A stretch of 8,769 bases of DNA from Armatimonadetes bacterium UBA5352 (GCA_002411015.1 DHPY01000044.1:1-8769), one strand, 5' to 3'. Shown: positions 1 to 7,123, numbered from the stretch's first letter. A program made the numbers and translations. The notes: generated by a model not told the origin, from the sequence alone.

Positions 1-146
1 GAAGCGCCAAACGGCGGGCTGGCAGGGAAGCTGTCGCCCTCGAAAGCGACGCTCGGGCGCCCCTGCGCAAGCGCTGTCCCTCCGCCGCAGGCGGCGTCGG
101 CAAAAGCAGCCCCTTCCTGGATGGTCGCGGAGGCGCCATTTGTTGA
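1..146. repeat. Dispersed intergenic repeat, copy A (cut by window edge)
   Basis: This stretch lies beyond the 3' end of the methyltransferase gene and matches the reverse complement of a segment in the spacer at 7201-7300. Two blocks align by eye: 14-61 with 7300-7253 (44 of 48 identical) and 80-113 with 7244-7211 (32 of 34). Between the blocks, copy A has 18 bases where copy B has 8; the extra bases include a small hairpin, GCGC-AA-GCGC. Copy A also contains GTCGC/GCGAC (33-37 with 46-50) and CGCCGC-AG-GCGGCG (83-96). The second palindrome is kept in copy B with a changed loop. Weaker similarity may reach TTGTTGA at 140-146. Nothing recognisable lies in 147-209. The left end is probably outside the window. 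It could be a non-autonomous mobile element or a structured RNA; there is no sign of a protein. Confidence 0.8.
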
Positions 147-209
147 GCACCGGCCGATTTCTGGAATGTGAGTGGAAGCCCGTCGCTACAAACGGATACT
201 GCAACGGCC

Positions 210-1073
210 TTACTGCTGTTGCCGCGCGATCGCCCACATCTCCCCCGACGCCATCGGCACCGTCACCCGCGCCATCGGTCCGAGCACCCGCGTCATGCCC
301 CCCAGCACCGGCGTGAGCAGCGGCCGCGGATACGCGTCGAAGTGACTCGACACGAAGCCGAGGCTCAGGGTCTTGCGCACGGTGCCGCTCGCCTCGATCT
401 CCATCCCGGCCCGCTGGAGCGCCTCGCGCAGCGCCCTCGGCGTGAACAGCCGCGTGTGCTCGTCCTTGATCTGGAACCAGCCGCCCCGCATGAGCCGCTG
501 CGACAGGCAGCCCACCGCGGGCGTGGTGATGAGCAGCCTCCCCTCCGGCGCGAGCAACTGCCGGCAGCGCCGCAGGCTCGCCACCGGGTCCGGCAGGTGC
601 TCCAGCACGTCCGTCATCGTGATCGCGTCGAAGCTCCCATCCGCCAGCGGCGCATCCTCCAGCCGCCCGACGTGCAGCGGCACCTCCTCCCCCAGGCGCT
701 CCCGCGCGAGCCGCACTGCATGCCGCGAGACCTCCACCCCGACCGGCTCCCAGCCACGCTCGCGCGCCACCTCCAGCAGCAGCCCGACCGCGCTCCCGAT
801 GTCCAGCAGCCGCCCCGGCGACATGTGGCGCTCCAGCAGCCCGAGTAGTCGCGCGAAGGTCGCCCGCTTCGCCTCCACGGCCTCCGGGAGGTCCAGCCAC
901 CACTCGTAGTAGCCCTCCTCGTACGTCCCCTCGGCCACCGGCGCGTCCGTCACACCCGGCAGCCAGAGCAGCCCGCATGCCGGGCAGCGCAGCATCCGCG
1001 GCCTCATGCCCGGGCAGTACTCGCAGGCGCCCTCCGCGCCGCAGACCGGGCAGGCCTCCAGGCGCTCGCTCAT
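210..1073 (-). CDS. Class I SAM-dependent methyltransferase with N-terminal zinc ribbon
   Basis: This is probably a sugar or glycan methyltransferase, and it is the last gene of the heptose operon. The 287-residue protein opens with a cysteine-rich zinc-ribbon-like segment (C8, C11, C17, C20, C30, C33, as CPVC and CPAC knuckles). A Rossmann methyltransferase core follows: motif I LLDIGSAVG (89-97), an acidic residue at the end of strand 2 (E114), GRLEDAPL around D140, and DVLEHLPDP (155-163), which is typical of the Methyltransf_11/23 families. A C-terminal part with hydrophobic stretches (about 230-287) is unassigned. Its ATG overlaps the TGA of the upstream GT9 gene as ATGA, so translation is likely coupled. 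The stop is TAA. Zinc-ribbon methyltransferases of this layout are common in polysaccharide clusters, so methylation of a sugar added by the neighbouring transferase is a reasonable inference. The exact substrate cannot be read from the sequence. Confidence 0.9.
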   Translation of the reverse strand: MSERLEACPVCGAEGACEYCPGMRPRMLRCPACGLLWLPGVTDAPVAEGTYEEGYYEWWLDLPEAVEAKRATFARLLGLLERHMSPGRLLDIGSAVGLLLEVARERGWEPVGVEVSRHAVRLARERLGEEVPLHVGRLEDAPLADGSFDAITMTDVLEHLPDPVASLRRCRQLLAPEGRLLITTPAVGCLSQRLMRGGWFQIKDEHTRLFTPRALREALQRAGMEIEASGTVRKTLSLGFVSSHFDAYPRPLLTPVLGGMTRVLGPMARVTVPMASGEMWAIARQQQ

Positions 1074-2344
1074 CTCCCCCGCTCCCCCTTCGCCGACACG
1101 CGCACCAGGTAGCCCTCCGTGGCTGCGTAGGCGGGCGCCTGCGGCTCTTCCTCCTCGGGCGCCGCGACCTCGACCTCCAGCAGATCCGCGACGGCCGCCA
1201 CCACCTCCGCCACCCGGATGCGCTGCATGCAGACGTTCGCTCCCGCGCAGGGAAGCTCATCCACGAAGTAGATGCAGGGCGAGCAGTAGGTCTCCGCCAC
1301 CAGCACGTGATGGCGCCCCGTCAGCGGCCGGTAGCTCACCGGCAGCCCCGGCCCCCAGAGCGTGACCGTCGCCGCGCCCATCGCCCAGCCGAGGTTCATC
1401 GGACCGCTGTCGTTCGTCAGCACGACATCCGCACGCGAAAGCAGCGCAAGGAAGCCACCGTAGGAGGTGCGCCCGGCGGAGTTGACCACGCGCTCGCGCA
1501 GGTCCTCCGGCAGCAGCGCCCGCACCGACTCGGTGTAGTCGCGCTCGCCCGGCGACCCGGTCATCACCACCAGCACGTCCTCGCGCCGCGCGAAGGCCTC
1601 GATCACCCGCGCGAACGACTCCGCCGGCCATCGGCGCTCCAGCATCAACTCGCCCGCGTTCACGTTCACCAGCAGCAGCTTCCGCCCACCGAGCGCGGCC
1701 TCCTCAAGCAGCCGCGCGGCCTCGGCGTGCTCCTCCCGGCTGACGCGCGGCATGACCGGCTGCCCGACCTCCGGCTCGACGCCCAGCGCGCGCCCAAGCT
1801 GCCGGTAAGCCTCCTGCACATGGCGCATCCGGTTGTAGTAGACGAGGTGCGTGCAGAGCCCGCGGCGGAAGCGCGTGGTGCTGAGGTAGTAGCCGGCGCG
1901 GTCGCGCGCGAGGGTCAGCGTCGCGAGGATCGTGCTGAACTTGGAGAAGACCTCAAGGTCCACCACGAGATCCGGCCGCAGGCTCCACGAACGCCCCACG
2001 AAGCGCAGCACCGTCCACGCGAGGCGCAGGTAGCTGCTCTCATCGAGGACGATCACCTCATCCACGTCCTCCAGCCTCGTCGCCAGCGGCTTCACCTCAG
2101 GAAAGCAGAGGAAGCAGATCGTGGCCTCCGGGTGCTCGCGGCGCAGCGCGCGGATCAGGTTCGTCTCCTGCACCACGCTCCCCTGGCCGATGAGCTTGAT
2201 GAGCAGGATGCGGCGCGGGGGCGTCCGGAGGGAGTGGTCGCGGCTGAGGGTAGCGCCGAGCAGCCGCGCGAGCAGGTTCAGCACGGCGGTGATCGGCCCG
2301 CCGATCAGCGTGTCGAGGCGGCGCTTCTGAGCGAGGCTGCTCAC
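1070..2344 (-). CDS. Glycosyltransferase family 9 (heptosyltransferase-like)
   Basis: This is a predicted GT-B fold transferase of the ADP-heptose:LPS heptosyltransferase family, acting in the cytoplasm on a growing surface glycan. Evidence in the 424 residues: the N-terminal motif RRILLIKLIGQGS (44-56) followed by a helix ending in RREHP (68-72), and the nucleotide-sugar motif TNDSGPMNLGWAMG (310-323) leading into LWGPG. A late cysteine cluster, YCSPC (353-357), C366 and C372, recalls a GT9 subgroup with a conserved C-terminal cysteine patch. The acidic, variable tail (about 393-424) is an extension. Aligned by eye with E. coli WaaC, the catalytic Asp13 position holds Ser56, and the His of the usual GPMH motif is Asn317, so its chemistry or donor may differ from classical heptosyltransferases. 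The start is GTG, overlapping the upstream stop as GTGA, with only a weak purine-rich ribosome site. The donor is inferred from the gmhA and rfaE2 neighbours. Confidence 0.9.
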   Translation of the reverse strand: MSSLAQKRRLDTLIGGPITAVLNLLARLLGATLSRDHSLRTPPRRILLIKLIGQGSVVQETNLIRALRREHPEATICFLCFPEVKPLATRLEDVDEVIVLDESSYLRLAWTVLRFVGRSWSLRPDLVVDLEVFSKFSTILATLTLARDRAGYYLSTTRFRRGLCTHLVYYNRMRHVQEAYRQLGRALGVEPEVGQPVMPRVSREEHAEAARLLEEAALGGRKLLLVNVNAGELMLERRWPAESFARVIEAFARREDVLVVMTGSPGERDYTESVRALLPEDLRERVVNSAGRTSYGGFLALLSRADVVLTNDSGPMNLGWAMGAATVTLWGPGLPVSYRPLTGRHHVLVAETYCSPCIYFVDELPCAGANVCMQRIRVAEVVAAVADLLEVEVAAPEEEEPQAPAYAATEGYLVRVSAKGERGR

Positions 2345-2829
2345 CTGTCACCCTCGCCTGGAGGGCACTCGGCGATGCGCGTGAGCGTCCCGGTCGTGGA
2401 GTACTCCGCCTGGATCGGCAGCAGCACCACCTGCCCGCCAAGCTCCTCAACCACCGGCGCCTCGGGCAAGTCGGCGATCGTGTAGTCGCCGCCCTTCACG
2501 TGATGCGACGGGCGCACCGCACGGATCGTCTCGGTCGGCAGGTCCTCCGCGAAGATGATCACGAAGTCCACCACGAGCAGCGAGGCCAGCGCCCGCGCCC
2601 GGTCCATCTCCCCCGTCACCGGCCGCGACGGGCCCTTCAGCCGCCGCACCGAGTCGTCTGAGTTCAGCCCGACTACGAGCGTATCGCCAAGCGCCCGGGC
2701 CTGGTGCAGCAGCCGCAGATGCCCCGGGTGCAGCAGATCGAAGCAGCCGTTCGTGAACACGATCTGCGGCGTGCCGATCAGCTCATCCCTCATCCTCCGG
2801 AACGCGTCGCGCGGAATAATCAGCCCCAC
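2341..2829 (-). CDS. rfaE2: ADP-heptose synthase, nucleotidyltransferase domain (RfaE2/HldE-C type)
   Basis: This enzyme is predicted to transfer AMP from ATP to D-glycero-beta-D-manno-heptose 1-phosphate, giving ADP-heptose in the cytoplasm. The 162-residue protein is a stand-alone cytidylyltransferase-like domain. It shows FTNGCFDLLHPGHLRLL (25-41) with the HxGH nucleotide-binding motif (H34-H37), LNSDDSVRRLKG (55-66), RPVTGEMDRARALASL (69-84), VKGGDY (111-116) and STTG (144-147). These match the C-terminal half of bifunctional HldE; the ribokinase-like N-terminal kinase half is absent. The start is GTG with a GGAG box 8 bases upstream, 14 bases after the gmhA stop. The stop overlaps the GT9 start by 4 bp. 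Related families (PPAT, FAD synthetase, glycerol-3-phosphate cytidylyltransferase) share the fold, but the RPVTGEMDRA and KGGDY motifs and the gmhA neighbour favour the heptose role. Confidence 0.92.
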   Translation of the reverse strand: MGLIIPRDAFRRMRDELIGTPQIVFTNGCFDLLHPGHLRLLHQARALGDTLVVGLNSDDSVRRLKGPSRPVTGEMDRARALASLLVVDFVIIFAEDLPTETIRAVRPSHHVKGGDYTIADLPEAPVVEELGGQVVLLPIQAEYSTTGTLTRIAECPPGEGDR

Positions 2830-2843
2830 TGCACTCTCTCCTC

Positions 2844-3461
2844 TCAGCCCTGCGCGCCCATCTCACCGCCGAACAGCGCCCACTCCACCAGCGCGCAGAG
2901 GCGGTGACCCAGCGCCTCATGCGTCTCCTGCACCGCCGGCGTCTCCGCCCCCGGCGTGTCACACGCGAGCACCACGTCGGCCTCGCGCAGCACCGCATCG
3001 GCATCGGCGACTCGTCCGATGAACGCCACGGTCGCGACGCCGATCTCGCGTGCGACCTCGAACGCCCGGATGACGTTGCGGCTGCGCCCACTCGTGGTGA
3101 TGCCGATCAGCACATCGCCCGCGTCGAGGTAGCCGCGCACCTGGCGCGCGAAAACCTCATCGTAGCCGTAGTCGTTCGCGATCGAGGTCATGATCGCCGA
3201 GTTGCAGGTGAGCGCGATCGCCGGCAGGGGCGGCCGCTCGAGCATGAACCGCCCGACCATCTCCGCCGCGAAGTGCTCAGCCTGGCTACAGCTTCCCCCG
3301 TTGCCGCACAGAGCCACGATCCCGCCGCGGTTCAGCGACGAGGCCACCAGCGCGACCGCGCGCAGAAGCTCGTCATTCCGCTCGCGCTCACCAAGCACGC
3401 GCGCAAGCTCCTCCACCGTCGGCCCCGCGAGATTGGCATTGTACGGCGCTCTCCTCCGCAT
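2844..3461 (-). CDS. gmhA: D-sedoheptulose-7-phosphate isomerase
   Basis: GmhA converts sedoheptulose 7-phosphate to D-glycero-D-manno-heptose 7-phosphate, the first committed step of ADP-heptose synthesis. The 205-residue protein is a SIS-domain enzyme of normal length. It carries LCGNGGSCSQAEHFAAEMVGR (51-71), TTSGRSRNVI (122-131) and PAVQETHEALGHRLCALVE (175-193). H63, E67, Q178 and H186 match, in identity and spacing, the zinc ligands described for Burkholderia GmhA. The reading frame stays open upstream to about 3926, but that part is antisense to the divergent ATPase and lacks SIS similarity. I therefore chose the ATG at 3461, preceded by a GGGGTGG purine stretch about 5 bases away. It is the first gene of the four-gene operon, and its 5' leader carries a cluster of palindromic repeats. 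Confidence 0.93.
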   Translation of the reverse strand: MRRRAPYNANLAGPTVEELARVLGERERNDELLRAVALVASSLNRGGIVALCGNGGSCSQAEHFAAEMVGRFMLERPPLPAIALTCNSAIMTSIANDYGYDEVFARQVRGYLDAGDVLIGITTSGRSRNVIRAFEVAREIGVATVAFIGRVADADAVLREADVVLACDTPGAETPAVQETHEALGHRLCALVEWALFGGEMGAQG

Positions 3462-3472
3462 CCAGCCACCCC

Positions 3473-3554
3473 GTCGTATGACAGGCGTCCTCGCCTGTTG
3501 AGTCGTAGGATAGGCGTCCTCGCCTGTCAGGCGTCCTCGCCTGTCGAGTCCTAC
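3473..3554. repeat. Cluster of three short palindromic repeats in the gmhA leader
   Basis: The 18-base palindrome ACAGGCGTCCTCGCCTGT (7-bp perfect stem, TCCT loop) occurs at 3481-3498. Two close copies follow, at 3510-3527 (second base of the stem start changed) and 3527-3544. Copies 1 and 2 are preceded by GTCGTATG (3473-3480) and GTCGTAGG (3502-3509). Copy 3 is followed by GAGTCCTACG, the inverse of that flank, so the cluster is itself framed by inverted GTAGGA-type flanks. It starts 12 bases upstream of the gmhA start codon and is probably transcribed in its leader. The layout resembles REP-type palindromic elements. Whether it regulates gmhA or is passive repeat DNA cannot be read from one copy of the region. 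Confidence 0.88.
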
Positions 3555-3579
3555 GCTTCTTCCGCGCCCGCGCGACCGG

Positions 3580-3610
3580 GACCTGCCTCTTTCCGCCCGC
3601 CCGGCAGGTC
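3580..3610. other. Inverted repeat in the divergent promoter region
   Basis: GACCTGCC (3580-3587) and GGCAGGTC (3603-3610) form a perfect 8-bp inverted repeat around a 15-base pyrimidine-rich centre. It lies in the spacer between the divergent gmhA operon and the ATPase gene, about 60 bases upstream of the ATPase start, where a shared operator or a hairpin in either leader could sit. I see no convincing -35/-10 pair on either strand in 3545-3671, so the regulatory role is inference only. Confidence 0.4.
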
Positions 3611-3671
3611 GCGTCGCCTGCTCCGGAGAAGGCACGCCCCGAACTGAAGATGCCCCACCGAGGCGGCCTGA

Positions 3672-4391
3672 ATGCATCTGAATGGCGTGCTCATTGACCC
3701 TGCGCTCTACCCCGTGGATGATGCCTACCCTTTCAACCTGCCGATCCTGCGCGAGCAGATGGAACTGCGCTTCGACCGGCCGGTCACGCTCTTCGTGGGC
3801 GAGAACGGCTCGGGGAAGTCCACGCTGCTGAAGGCCATCGCGCAGCGCTGCCGTGTCCACGAGTGGCGCCTTGAGCAGCGGGCGCGGGCGACGCGCAACC
3901 CATGGGAGACCCGCCTCGGCGAGCACATCCGCATCCAGTGGGCGGAGGGCCGTGTGCCGGGCTCATTCTTCGGCTCGGACACCTTCCACGACTTCGCGGT
4001 GCTGCTCGATGAGTGGGCGCATGATGATCCGGGGCAGCTCAAGTACTTCGGCGGGCAGTCGCTGCTCACGCAGTCGCACGGGCAGTCGCTGCTGGCCTAC
4101 TTCCACGCGCGCTACCCGCTGAAGGGCCTCTACCTGCTTGACGAGCCGGAGACTGCGCTCTCCCCGCGCTCGCAGCTTGAGCTGCTGAAGCTGGTGGTGG
4201 AGCTTGGGCGCCGGGGCGTCTCGCAGTTCATCATCGCGACGCACTCGCCGATCCTGCTGGCCTGCCCGGAGGCGACGATCCTGAGCTTCGACGGCCCGCG
4301 CATCGCCCCGATCGCCTACGAGCAGACGGAGCACTACCGCCTCTACCGCGACTTCATGGCCGACCCGGCTGCGTACATCGAGGGGCTGTAG
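3672..4391 (+). CDS. Compact stand-alone ABC-type ATPase (COG3910-like predicted ATPase)
   Basis: This is a soluble 239-residue ATP-binding protein with a full set of ABC-ATPase motifs: Walker A GENGSGKST (43-51), a signature-like SHGQS (135-139), Walker B YLLDEPE (154-160) and an H-loop ATHSP (189-193). The insert between Walker A and signature is short (about 80 residues), unlike SMC/RecF proteins. No membrane partner gene is adjacent, so a transporter role is unlikely. The sequence resembles the predicted ATPases of COG3910, whose function is not established. The ATG has a GAGGCGG ribosome site 5 bases upstream (3660-3666). It is transcribed away from the heptose operon and converges on the DUF4838 gene; its TAG stop lies within the left arm of the terminator-like repeat. 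There is no partner nuclease or toxin nearby, so I do not claim a defence role. Confidence 0.88.
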   Translation: MHLNGVLIDPALYPVDDAYPFNLPILREQMELRFDRPVTLFVGENGSGKSTLLKAIAQRCRVHEWRLEQRARATRNPWETRLGEHIRIQWAEGRVPGSFFGSDTFHDFAVLLDEWAHDDPGQLKYFGGQSLLTQSHGQSLLAYFHARYPLKGLYLLDEPETALSPRSQLELLKLVVELGRRGVSQFIIATHSPILLACPEATILSFDGPRIAPIAYEQTEHYRLYRDFMADPAAYIEGL

Positions 4392-4466
4392 CGGCTCCCA
4401 CGTCTCTCAGGCATCGGAGGGACTCTTCAGCCGCTCCCACGTGTGTGGTAGCTCGTGGGAGCCGCT
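4390..4466. terminator. Bidirectional terminator-like repeat arms between convergent genes
   Basis: AGCGGCTCCCACG (4390-4402) is perfectly inverted as CGTGGGAGCCGCT at 4454-4466. A third arm, AGCCGCTCCCACG (4429-4441), differs from the first by one base. The right arm can therefore pair with either left arm: with the near one (12 of 13 pairs, 12-base loop) or with the far one (13 of 13 pairs, 51-base loop). The position between convergent genes suits transcription termination from both sides. There is no clear U-tract, so this is not a textbook intrinsic terminator. The rest of the gap to 4498 holds nothing recognisable. Confidence 0.65.
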
Positions 4467-4498
4467 AAAGCGCCTCCCCTCCAGAACGGCAACGAAAC

Positions 4499-7114
4499 CT
4501 ACGGCCCCACCACCTGCCCCGCGCTCAGCGACCAGTACGCCGGCAGATCCGGGTCCATCTTCACCACGTAGTCCTCCCACACTCCACCCTCGCCCTCCTC
4601 GAAGGCCACAGACCATGCTTTCCCATCCTGCCCTGCGCCGACGGTGATGGGCAACTCCATCTCCCCCGATCGCTCTGTGTGTGCCGTGGCGACCTCGTTC
4701 CCATCAGGGCCGAAGACCCTCACGCGGATCTGTTCGGCCGGGTACATCGCGTAGAAGCTCAGCGTGAACTCCTGCGTCCCCTCGGGCACGTCGAAGTAGA
4801 CCGGCGAGGTCGCGTAGATCAGGCCAAGCTTCGGCGCAGCGACCGCCGAATGCTCATTCAGCGGCGTGACCCGCGCGTTGTTCCCCGAGGTCTGCACCAC
4901 CAGCGCCCAGGTCCCCGCGGATGGCACCGGAAGGTCTATCTCCGCCGACTCGCCCACCGGGATGCTCCCGCGCTCCAGAACCTCGTCCGCCGGGCTCACC
5001 AGCACCCACGTGATCGGCTCGGCATTTCCGCCGACCATCTTCGTCTCAATGTGCGCCCGGAAGCTGTCCCCCGCCTCCAGCACCGCGACGACCGGGTGGA
5101 CGCCGCGCAGGGAGAAGTACGCTCCCTCGGCCGGCGTCCCGCCCTCACCAACCGCGCGCACCTGCTCGCCGCTGTAGCCGCGGCTGATCTCCCAGCTTCG
5201 CTCCTCAATGAAGGCCGCGAAGTCAAGGTAGCTGAAGCCGAGCGCCTCGTGCTCGCGCCGGAAGGCCGCGAGTTCCTCAAGCCTGCGGTTCACCCCGAAG
5301 GGCGATACCTCCGCGTCCTCACCGGCGAGCAGCCGGGCTACCTCCGCGCACAGCCTCGCGTGCTCGAGACCCACCTGCAGGAAGCGCACGCGCTCCGCGT
5401 AGGGCTGCTGGGCCTCGGTCGCGTCCATCGCGCGCTGGAGGATCGCGGCGCCCTCGGCCAGCACCTCCTCCGGGAAGATCCGATGCGCGGAGCCTGCGTA
5501 GCGCGTCCAGTTCACCAGCGAGTTCGTCTCCAGGTACTCCGGCTGTGAGCGCAGAGCTGTCACGTGCTCCTCAAAGAAGTCGAAGTAGCGCTTGACCTCC
5601 GCGGCCGCCATCCCGAAGCCGGAGTAGTACTCCGCGAGCATCTCATCGATGTCCATGCCAGGCCGCGTGTGCAGGCGCATGAGCGCGTAGAGGTTCGTGC
5701 CCTGAGTGGACCACTGCCCGTTGAGCGAGTCGAAGTCCGTCGCGCGCATCCCGTTCTCGGCCTCGTGCTGGAACTCCTCGGCGAACTGGTGGACCTGGAT
5801 GTGTGGCATGACGTAGCCGTGGAGGGTGTAGTTCGGGCGCAGGAAGAGCGTCGCGCCGGTCTTCGCCCAGCCATCCCACTGCTCCAGCGTCCACTGCTGC
5901 TCGGCCTCGGTGCGCGGGAAGAAGATGTCCGGGACCGAGCCGATCAGCATGTTCGGCGGCAGTTCGATGCCCTCGCTCGGCGCGGGCGCGTAGTTCACGT
6001 AGGCGTAGGCCATGACGATCGCGTTCGGATCAACCGCCATCGCTTTGTCGCAGATGATCCCCCAGAACTTCGCGTAGCGGTCGGAGACCACGCGCGGGCC
6101 GAAGCGCGGGTTGATCGATTCGGGCTGCGGGCCGTCCCAGGAGGTGCAGACGTCGCACTCGCAGAGCCCCTGTATATCGTTCTCGCAGACGTTGATGTTG
6201 AAGACGCTGCCGGGATTGGCCTCGCGCGCCTCCAGCCAGTTGGCGATGACCCGCTCATGGAAGCCCGGGTCGCTGACGCACATCGAGAAGCGGGAGCCCT
6301 GAGTGCGCGGGCCACGCCGGTCGTTCACGAGCTGGAACCACTCCGGGTGCTCGGCGCCGTAGCTGTCCCACCACGAGTTGAAGGCATGGCCGTAGCTCAG
6401 CGGGTGGTTGCGGCCCATCCGGTGGCGGCGCACGAAGACCGACTGGTCGTGAAGGTAGGCCGCGCGCGCTTCGGGCGTGAATCGCTGCGTGGGCGGCTCG
6501 CCGCGCATCATGTTGCCCGCGCGAATGCCCCGCTGCAGCAGCCACGGCTCGAAGCGCTCGTCGGTGACCCGCACGCCATCCGCGGTGAACGATACTGTCA
6601 TTCCTGCAGCGAGCTCAGGCCGGAAGACGACGCTGTCAGTCTGTGGCACGTGCGTGCCAAGCTCGCCCGGCCACATCCAGACGACGCCCAGGTCGCGCTC
6701 AAGCAGCTCGTAGACGCCCCAGAGCGTGCCCGCGCTGGTCTCCGTCGAGAGCGGGTCACCATCCTCATCCTGCCCGGCGATGATGACGCGATTGCCCTCG
6801 GTGCGCAGGACGGTCTCCTCCCACGCGAGGGCCGCAGTGTCTATCCCGGCCTCCGCCGCGGCCTTCGTGGCGCCGATGAAGACGTACGCCTCCGCCTCCG
6901 GCAGGTCGGCCTCCGTGGCGATGGGCAGCAGGACACCCGTGGCGCGCTCTACGTGGTAGGCGAGTTCATCGGCAGCGTACTGCTCGACAGGCAGCGGCTC
7001 GGCCGGTATGACGATCGCGGCCCGCGCCTGCCCGTCCTCAACCAGCGTGACGTCGGCGAAGGCAAGCAGACTGCATGAGACGAGTGTAGCGGCGATGACT
7101 GCTGGCGTACGCAT
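4499..7114 (-). CDS. Secreted DUF4838 protein with GH67-like N-terminal domain
   Basis: This is a predicted exported protein of 871 residues, likely to act on or bind polysaccharide. It starts with a signal peptide (1-20, hydrophobic VIAATLVSCSLLAFA, probable cleavage after AFA). Then comes an alpha/beta domain like the alpha-glucuronidase (GH67) N-terminus (about 22-165), with PVEQYAADELAYHVERATG (42-60) and AGTLWGVYELLERDLGVVW (128-146). The DUF4838 core (about 215-520) includes a CENDIQGLCECDVC motif (310-323). A helical stretch (about 540-650) and beta-rich C-terminal modules (about 660-871) follow. The ATG at 7114 is chosen because AGGAGG lies 9 bases upstream; an in-frame ATG 16 codons earlier would add a charged extension. 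LVSC (11-14) also fits a lipobox, so lipid anchoring is a less likely alternative. The gene stands alone. DUF4838 proteins have no settled activity known to me, and glycosidase function is inferred. Confidence 0.9.
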   Translation of the reverse strand: MRTPAVIAATLVSCSLLAFADVTLVEDGQARAAIVIPAEPLPVEQYAADELAYHVERATGVLLPIATEADLPEAEAYVFIGATKAAAEAGIDTAALAWEETVLRTEGNRVIIAGQDEDGDPLSTETSAGTLWGVYELLERDLGVVWMWPGELGTHVPQTDSVVFRPELAAGMTVSFTADGVRVTDERFEPWLLQRGIRAGNMMRGEPPTQRFTPEARAAYLHDQSVFVRRHRMGRNHPLSYGHAFNSWWDSYGAEHPEWFQLVNDRRGPRTQGSRFSMCVSDPGFHERVIANWLEAREANPGSVFNINVCENDIQGLCECDVCTSWDGPQPESINPRFGPRVVSDRYAKFWGIICDKAMAVDPNAIVMAYAYVNYAPAPSEGIELPPNMLIGSVPDIFFPRTEAEQQWTLEQWDGWAKTGATLFLRPNYTLHGYVMPHIQVHQFAEEFQHEAENGMRATDFDSLNGQWSTQGTNLYALMRLHTRPGMDIDEMLAEYYSGFGMAAAEVKRYFDFFEEHVTALRSQPEYLETNSLVNWTRYAGSAHRIFPEEVLAEGAAILQRAMDATEAQQPYAERVRFLQVGLEHARLCAEVARLLAGEDAEVSPFGVNRRLEELAAFRREHEALGFSYLDFAAFIEERSWEISRGYSGEQVRAVGEGGTPAEGAYFSLRGVHPVVAVLEAGDSFRAHIETKMVGGNAEPITWVLVSPADEVLERGSIPVGESAEIDLPVPSAGTWALVVQTSGNNARVTPLNEHSAVAAPKLGLIYATSPVYFDVPEGTQEFTLSFYAMYPAEQIRVRVFGPDGNEVATAHTERSGEMELPITVGAGQDGKAWSVAFEEGEGGVWEDYVVKMDPDLPAYWSLSAGQVVGP

Positions 7115-7123
7115 CTCTCGTGT

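Noticed and set aside
201..222. A GCAAC/GTTGC hairpin at the methyltransferase stop as a terminator
   Set aside because: A 5-bp stem with a 12-base loop and no U-tract is too weak to call.
977..2485. A long plus-strand open frame of about 500 codons opposite the GT9 gene
   Set aside because: It is Arg/His/Pro-rich, shows no domain, and is the antisense of genes with clear conserved motifs, as is common in GC-rich DNA.
3473..3554. A CRISPR array
   Set aside because: The units are palindromes only 11 bases or less apart, with no unique spacers of constant length and no cas genes.
3462..3926. An extended gmhA start giving 360 residues
   Set aside because: The extra 155 codons are antisense to the ATPase gene, low-complexity and unlike SIS proteins; the 205-residue form has the normal family length.
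3672..4391. An anti-phage system built on the ATPase
   Set aside because: Related ATPases occur in some defence systems, but there is no nuclease, toxin or other effector beside it; the neighbours are glycan genes.
5564..7078. A long plus-strand open frame opposite the DUF4838 gene
   Set aside because: It has the same antisense bias, with no recognisable motif and no ribosome site.
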